NCBI GenBank assembly: GCA_035531755.1
Contig: DATKSK010000038.1
Coordinates: 1-64,000, forward strand
Source of the DNA: Acidimicrobiales bacterium
GTDB lineage: Bacteria; Actinomycetota; Acidimicrobiia; Acidimicrobiales; UBA8190
DNA length: 64,000 bases
Direction of reading: 5' to 3'
Of the stretch, positions 60,194 to 64,000 are shown piece by piece; positions within the stretch are counted from its first letter, which is position 1, and each line of letters starts with the position of its first letter. The translations under genes and the position numbers were made by a program. The notes beneath the pieces were generated by a model. That model was not told where the DNA came from and made no database searches. It saw only the letters and a list, made by a program, of their open reading frames with translations.

Positions 60194-61477
60194 TCACTCG
60201 AAGCAGACGAGATGGTAGTCCCGGCCCTTGCGCAGCACGACGAGCCGGTCGAACAGCAGGTCGTGTCGTCCCACACGGGCGTCGACGTCCTGCACGCGGC
60301 GGTCGTTCACGTACACACCACCCTGGGAGACGAGCGTGCGGGCCTGGCCCTTCGACCGGGCCAGGCCGGCCTCGACGACGGCGTCGACGAGTGCCACGCC
60401 GTCGCCGTCGAGGGCCCCACGCGGGCGGGTCGACGTCGGCGTCTCGGCGCACACGGCCAGGAGCATGCGCTCGTCGAGCGACGCCAGCTCCCCCGAGTAG
60501 AGGGCCTGGGCGGCGGCCTCGGCCTGGGCGGCCTCGGCCTCGCCGTGGACGAGCGCGCACACCGCGCCCGCCAGGGCGCGCTGGGCCTGGCGACGCTCGG
60601 GGTGCGCCTCGGTCGCCGCGTCGAGCGAACGGATGGCGTCGTGGTCGAGGAAGGTGAAGTACCGCAGGTACGCGCCGACGACGCTGTCCTCGGAGCGCAG
60701 GAGGAACTGGTAGAGCTGGTACGGGCTCGTCCGGCGGGGGTCGAGCCACACGGTGCCGGTCTCGGTCTTGCCGAACTTGGTGCCGTCGCTCTTGAGCACG
60801 AGCGGGGTCGTCAGCCCGAAGACCTCGGCACGCCGGACCTTGCGCACCAGCTCGATGCCCATCGTGATGTTGCCCCACTGGTCGCTCGCGCCGAGCTGCA
60901 GCCGGCAGCCCTCGGTGTCGAACAGGTGCAGGAAGTCGTAGGCCTGCAGCAGCATGTAGCTGAACTCGGTGAAGGAGATTCCCTGGTCCGGGCGCTCCAG
61001 CCGGGCACGCACGGACTCCTTCGCCACCATGTGGTTGACGGTGAAGTGCTTGCCGACGTCCCGCAACAGCTCGATGACGCCGAGCCGGTTCAACCACTCG
61101 CCGTTGTCGAGCAGCAGCGCCCGCGCCGGCCCCGCCGTGGCGTCGAAGTCGAGGAACCGCTCGAGCTGGGCACGCATCCCGGCCAGGTTGGCCTTCAGAT
61201 CGTCCTCGGAGAGCAGCGGGCGCTCCTCGCTCTTGCCCCCGGGGTCGCCGATCAGGCCGGTGCCGCCGCCGGCCAGCGCGATGGGCCGGTGCCCGGCCTC
61301 CTGCAGGCGGCGGAGCATGAGCACCTGGAGCAGGCTGCCGACGTGCAGGCTGTCGGCGGTGGGGTCGAACCCGATGTACGCCGTCACCTGGCCGCGGTCG
61401 AGCCGCTCGAGCACCGACGGGTCGGTGACCTGGTGGATCAGGCCCCGGAACTCGAGGTCAGCCGACAGCGGAGGCAT
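60194..61477 (-). CDS. tyrS: Tyrosyl-tRNA synthetase
   Basis: 427 residues, class I. HIGH-like motif PTADSLHVGSLLQ. Tyrosine and tRNA motifs: QAYDFLHLF and QLGASDQWGNITMG. KMSKS-like LVLKSDGTKFGKTETG, with KFGKT in place of KMSKS, as is typical of bacterial TyrRS. The C-terminal S4 domain (~360-427) ends RLVVLRKGRDYHLVCFE. ATG at 61477; the larger frame upstream overlaps the SDR gene and is a shadow. No T-box leader is seen. Confidence 0.96.
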   Translation of the reverse strand: MPPLSADLEFRGLIHQVTDPSVLERLDRGQVTAYIGFDPTADSLHVGSLLQVLMLRRLQEAGHRPIALAGGGTGLIGDPGGKSEERPLLSEDDLKANLAGMRAQLERFLDFDATAGPARALLLDNGEWLNRLGVIELLRDVGKHFTVNHMVAKESVRARLERPDQGISFTEFSYMLLQAYDFLHLFDTEGCRLQLGASDQWGNITMGIELVRKVRRAEVFGLTTPLVLKSDGTKFGKTETGTVWLDPRRTSPYQLYQFLLRSEDSVVGAYLRYFTFLDHDAIRSLDAATEAHPERRQAQRALAGAVCALVHGEAEAAQAEAAAQALYSGELASLDERMLLAVCAETPTSTRPRGALDGDGVALVDAVVEAGLARSKGQARTLVSQGGVYVNDRRVQDVDARVGRHDLLFDRLVVLRKGRDYHLVCFE

Positions 61478-61533
61478 GGCCCCAGCCTGCCACGCAGCCA
61501 CCTGCCCCCCGGGTGACTCGGCACGTCGGGGTG

Positions 61534-62298
61534 TCACACCCCGCCCGAGGGCATGGCGAGCGCGCCGCCGTCGACCACGAGCACGTGCCCGGTGATCCAC
61601 GACGCCGCGTCGGACGCCAGGAACAGCGCGGCGGCGGCGATGTCGTCGGGCTCGCCCAGGCGTTTGAGCGGCAGGCGCCCGGCCACGGCGTCGCCCGCCG
61701 ACTCCCACAGGGCGCGGGCGAAGTCGGTGCGCACCAGCCCGGGCGCCAGCGCGTTGACACGCACGCCGGGGCCGAGCTCGTAGGCGAGCTGGCGCGTCAG
61801 GTGGGCGAGCGCCGCCTTGGTGACGTTGTACCAACCGATCCCCCGCTCCACGGACAAGCCGCCCACCGACGACAGGTTGAGCACCGAGCCGCCGCGCTCG
61901 GCCATGGACGACCGCCATGCACACTGCGTCCACATCAGGGCGGCTTCCTGGTTGACCTGCACCGTCTTCTCGGCGCGGGCGGCGTCGATGTCCATGAGCG
62001 GGCCGAAGTACGGATTGGTGGCGGCGTTGTTGACGAGGATGTCGACCGAGCCGAAGCGCTCGACGGTGGCGGCCACACAGCGGGGGGCGGCGTCGGGGTC
62101 GCCCACGTTGGCCGCGTGCCACGCCACCGGGCCGCCGAGGCCCTCCATCGACGCGGCCGCCTCGGCCAGGGAGTCGGCCTTGCGCGACGACAGCATCACG
62201 CTGGCGCCGGCCTCGGCGAAACGGGCGGCGATGGCCCTGCCGATCCCGCGCGATCCCCCCGTCACCAGCGCCACCTTGCCGTCGAGCCGCAGGTCCAT
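61534..62298 (-). CDS. Short-chain dehydrogenase/reductase
   Basis: 254 residues, classical SDR. NAD(P)-binding GGSRGIG (14-20), NNAATN, catalytic Ser in LNLSSVGG, YNVTK (Tyr-x-x-x-Lys), then RVNALAPGLVRTDFA and the GHVLVVDGG C-terminus. The substrate is unpredictable; similar proteins act on acyl-ACPs or other carbonyls. The ATG at 62298 is 8 nt after TAGGGT, predicting a leaderless message. It is divergent from the DUF255 gene. Confidence 0.93.
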   Translation of the reverse strand: MDLRLDGKVALVTGGSRGIGRAIAARFAEAGASVMLSSRKADSLAEAAASMEGLGGPVAWHAANVGDPDAAPRCVAATVERFGSVDILVNNAATNPYFGPLMDIDAARAEKTVQVNQEAALMWTQCAWRSSMAERGGSVLNLSSVGGLSVERGIGWYNVTKAALAHLTRQLAYELGPGVRVNALAPGLVRTDFARALWESAGDAVAGRLPLKRLGEPDDIAAAALFLASDAASWITGHVLVVDGGALAMPSGGV

Positions 62299-62306
62299 GG
62301 CGCCCC

Positions 62307-62312
62307 ACCCTA
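62307..62312 (-). promoter_or_regulatory. -10 element of the SDR gene
   Basis: TAGGGT on the minus strand, 8 nt before the SDR ATG at 62298. Confidence 0.4.
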
Positions 62313-62375
62313 GGACGGCGCGGCGGGCTCCCCCGCAGCGCAGGGTGTGTGCGCCGCCGGCGCACGCCGGCCCCG

Positions 62376-62381
62376 TAGGCT
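62376..62381 (+). promoter_or_regulatory. -10 element of the DUF255 gene
   Basis: TAGGCT, 7 nt before the GTG at 62389, predicts a leaderless message. Confidence 0.45.
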
Positions 62382-62388
62382 CGACGCC

Positions 62389-64000
62389 GTGAACCGTCTG
62401 GCCGCGGAGACGAGCCCGTACCTCCGCCAGCACGCGCACAACCCGGTCGACTGGTACCCCTGGGGTGACGAGGCCTTCGACCGCGCCCGCGCCGAGGACC
62501 GGCCGGTCTTCTTGTCGGTCGGGTACTCCGCGTGCCACTGGTGCCACGTCATGGCGCACGAGTCGTTCGAGGACGGCCCGACCGCGCAGGAGCTCAACGC
62601 CGGGTTCGTCTCGGTCAAGGTCGACCGCGAGGAGCGGCCCGACGTCGACGCCGTCTACATGGAGGCCGTGCAGGCCACGACGGGGCGCGGCGGATGGCCG
62701 ATGACCGTCTTCCTCATGCCCGACGGCCGGCCGTTCTTCGCGGGGACGTACTTCCCGGTGCGCGACGGTCACGGCATGCCGGGCTTCCGGCGCGTGCTCG
62801 GCGCCGTCGACGACGCCTGGCGCAACCGCCGCCGGGACGTCGAGCGCCAGGCCGACGCGTTGGCCGAGGCCATCGCCCGGCGCGTGCAGCTGCCCGCCGA
62901 CCTGGCGCCCGCCGTGGGCGGCGTGCCCGCCGACCTGGGCGCGTCGTCGAGCCGGCTGCTCGACGCGGCCGTGGCCGAGCTGCGGGCGCGCTTCGACCCG
63001 GCCTGGGGCGGCTTCGGCCCGGCGCCGAAGTTCCCGCAGCCCCAGCTGGTGGAGCTCTGCCTGCGCCACCACCACGCCACCGGGGACGAGTCGTCGCTCG
63101 CCATGGCCACCACCACCCTGGGCGCCATGGCCGCCGGCGGCATCTACGACCACCTCGGCGGGGGCTTCGCCCGCTACGCCACCGACACCTCCTGGACGGT
63201 GCCGCACTTCGAGAAGATGCTCTACGACCAGGCCGGCCTGGTGCGCGCCTACCTGCACGCCTGGCAGGTCACGAAGGGGGCCCGGTGGCTCCAGGTCGTG
63301 GAGGAGACCGTCGGCTACGTCCTCGGCACCCTGGCGGCGCCGGGCGGCGGCCTGTACTGCGCCGAGGACGCCGACTCCGAGGGCGAGGAGGGCCGCTTCT
63401 ACGTGTGGACCCCGGCCGAGGTCGTCGGCGTCCTGGGGCCCGAGCTCGCGGAGGTCGCCACCGAGTGGTACGGGATCTCCGACGCCGGCAACTTCGAGGG
63501 CCGCACGATCCTGCGCCGGCCGACCTCGGGGGACCTCCGCCGGCCGCCCCAGGTCGAGGAGGCCCGTCGCCGCCTGGCCGAGGCCCGGGCACTGCGGGTG
63601 CGGCCCGGCCTCGACGACAAGGTCCTCACGGAGTGGAACGCCATGTTCGCCGCCGCGCTGGCGGAGGCCGCCGCCGCCGCGGCGCGGCCCGACTGGGCGG
63701 CCGCGGCCGTCGGGGTGGGCGAATTCCTGCTCGCCGAGCTGCGCCGGCCGGGCGACGGGCGGTGGCTGCGGTCGTGGCAGGGTGGCCGGGCGCGCCACCT
63801 CGCCTACGCCGCCGACTACGCCTGGGTGGTCGACCTCTTCACCCGGCTGGCCGAGCTCACCGGCCAGCCCCGGTGGCTCGACCACGGGCGCGAGGCGGCC
63901 ACCGCCATGCTGTCGCTCTTCGCCGGCGACGACGGGCTGCTGTTCACCACGGGCCACGACGCTGAGGCGCTCGTGGTACGCCCCCTCGACCTGCTCGACG
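62389..64000 (+). CDS. Thioredoxin-domain DUF255 (YyaL/spermatogenesis-associated 20-like) protein, 3' end missing
   Basis: At least 537 residues, cut by the window end; the family is about 650-700. The N-terminal thioredoxin-like domain (1-~160) has [29 protein letters not shown], redox motif SACHWCHVM (Cys49, Cys52), [20 protein letters not shown] and [17 protein letters not shown]. The rest is an (alpha/alpha)6 glycoside-hydrolase-like barrel: [70 protein letters not shown] and [12 protein letters not shown]. Exact enzymatic role unknown. Translated by hand from GTG 62389; it stays open to the last base. Confidence 0.93.
   Translation, partial: MNRLAAETSPYLRQHAHNPVDWYPWGDEAFDRARAEDRPVFLSVGYSACHWCHVMAHESFEDGPTAQELNAGFVSVKVDREERPDVDAVYMEAVQATTGRGGWPMTVFLMPDGRPFFAGTYFPVRDGHGMPGFRRVLGAVDDAWRNRRRDVERQADALAEAIARRVQLPADLAPAVGGVPADLGASSSRLLDAAVAELRARFDPAWGGFGPAPKFPQPQLVELCLRHHHATGDESSLAMATTTLGAMAAGGIYDHLGGGFARYATDTSWTVPHFEKMLYDQAGLVRAYLHAWQVTKGARWLQVVEETVGYVLGTLAAPGGGLYCAEDADSEGEEGRFYVWTPAEVVGVLGPELAEVATEWYGISDAGNFEGRTILRRPTSGDLRRPPQVEEARRRLAEARALRVRPGLDDKVLTEWNAMFAAALAEAAAAAARPDWAAAAVGVGEFLLAELRRPGDGRWLRSWQGGRARHLAYAADYAWVVDLFTRLAELTGQPRWLDHGREAATAMLSLFAGDDGLLFTTGHDAEALVVRPLDLLD

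Noticed and set aside
61478-61533. T-box leader before tyrS
   Set aside because: The 56-bp gap is too short and lacks the T-box core.
62299-63957. Extension of the SDR frame to 807 codons on the minus strand
   Set aside because: The extension is antisense to the DUF255 gene, which has clear conserved motifs. The SDR start with its -10 is at 62298.

Overview
The window is one continuous high-GC bacterial chromosome segment. It reads as a deep-branching actinobacterium, most likely class Acidimicrobiia (inferred). Supporting signs are an actinobacterial-type 16S 5' region, very high GC with many GTG starts, and an argCJBDFRGH cluster with ArgR inside it. Others are an integration-host-factor gene (mihF) beside gmk, a PriA with no recognisable Walker A motif, a DUF3151 gene, and a secreted NlpC/P60 protein with GYWLVASDGGIF repeats. 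I see no phage, transposon, CRISPR or tRNA. Almost everything is housekeeping.

Layout. 1-890: 5' end of a 16S rRNA gene leaving the window to the left, with leader, boxA and promoter. 891-10305 (-): argC-J-B-D-F-R-G-H plus a 3-methyladenine glycosylase; nearly every junction is a 1-4 nt stop/start overlap, driven by one promoter that carries an ARG box. 10438-16565: small accessory genes (hypothetical, thioesterase, GNAT, lipoprotein, hydrolase, Fe(II) dioxygenase, CtaG/SCO1 copper pair). 16701-22526 (-): infC-rpmI-rplT-rRNA methyltransferase-pheS-pheT, with infC starting at ATC. 22720-23530: DUF1844 protein and a cold-shock-like protein. 23547-50414 (-): a very long co-directional run, in transcription order aroC-aroK-aroB-aroQ-pepP-efp-nusB, pyrR-pyrB-pyrC-carA-carB-pyrD-pyrF, mihF-gmk-rpoZ-coaBC-metK-priA-def-fmt-rpe, ribD-ribBA-ribH-hisG. 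It joins shikimate, pyrimidine, riboflavin, translation and replication-restart functions. 50553-52094 (-): prepilin peptidase and a NifU-like Fe-S protein. 52126-55953 (+): an ATP-grasp protein, a radical SAM protein with a CCAEP C-terminal motif, and a cysteine-rich protein; this is the most unusual locus. 56138-64000: NlpC/P60 protein, small proteins, flavin reductase, lipoprotein, DUF3151, YbjQ-like protein, tyrS, an SDR, and the start of a thioredoxin-domain (DUF255) protein cut by the window end.

Gene-expression features recur. (1) About ten start codons lie 6-8 nt downstream of a TANNNT hexamer, predicting leaderless mRNAs. (2) Non-canonical starts: ATC for infC, and CTG within a CTGA overlap for both the rRNA methyltransferase and gmk. 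(3) An 11-codon mini-ORF bridges carB and pyrD. (4) A perfect GNRA-capped hairpin sits at codons 8-15 of pyrR. (5) Several proteins carry low-complexity tails (ArgH, PyrD, IF3, RpoZ). All functional statements are from reading the sequence; no searches were run.
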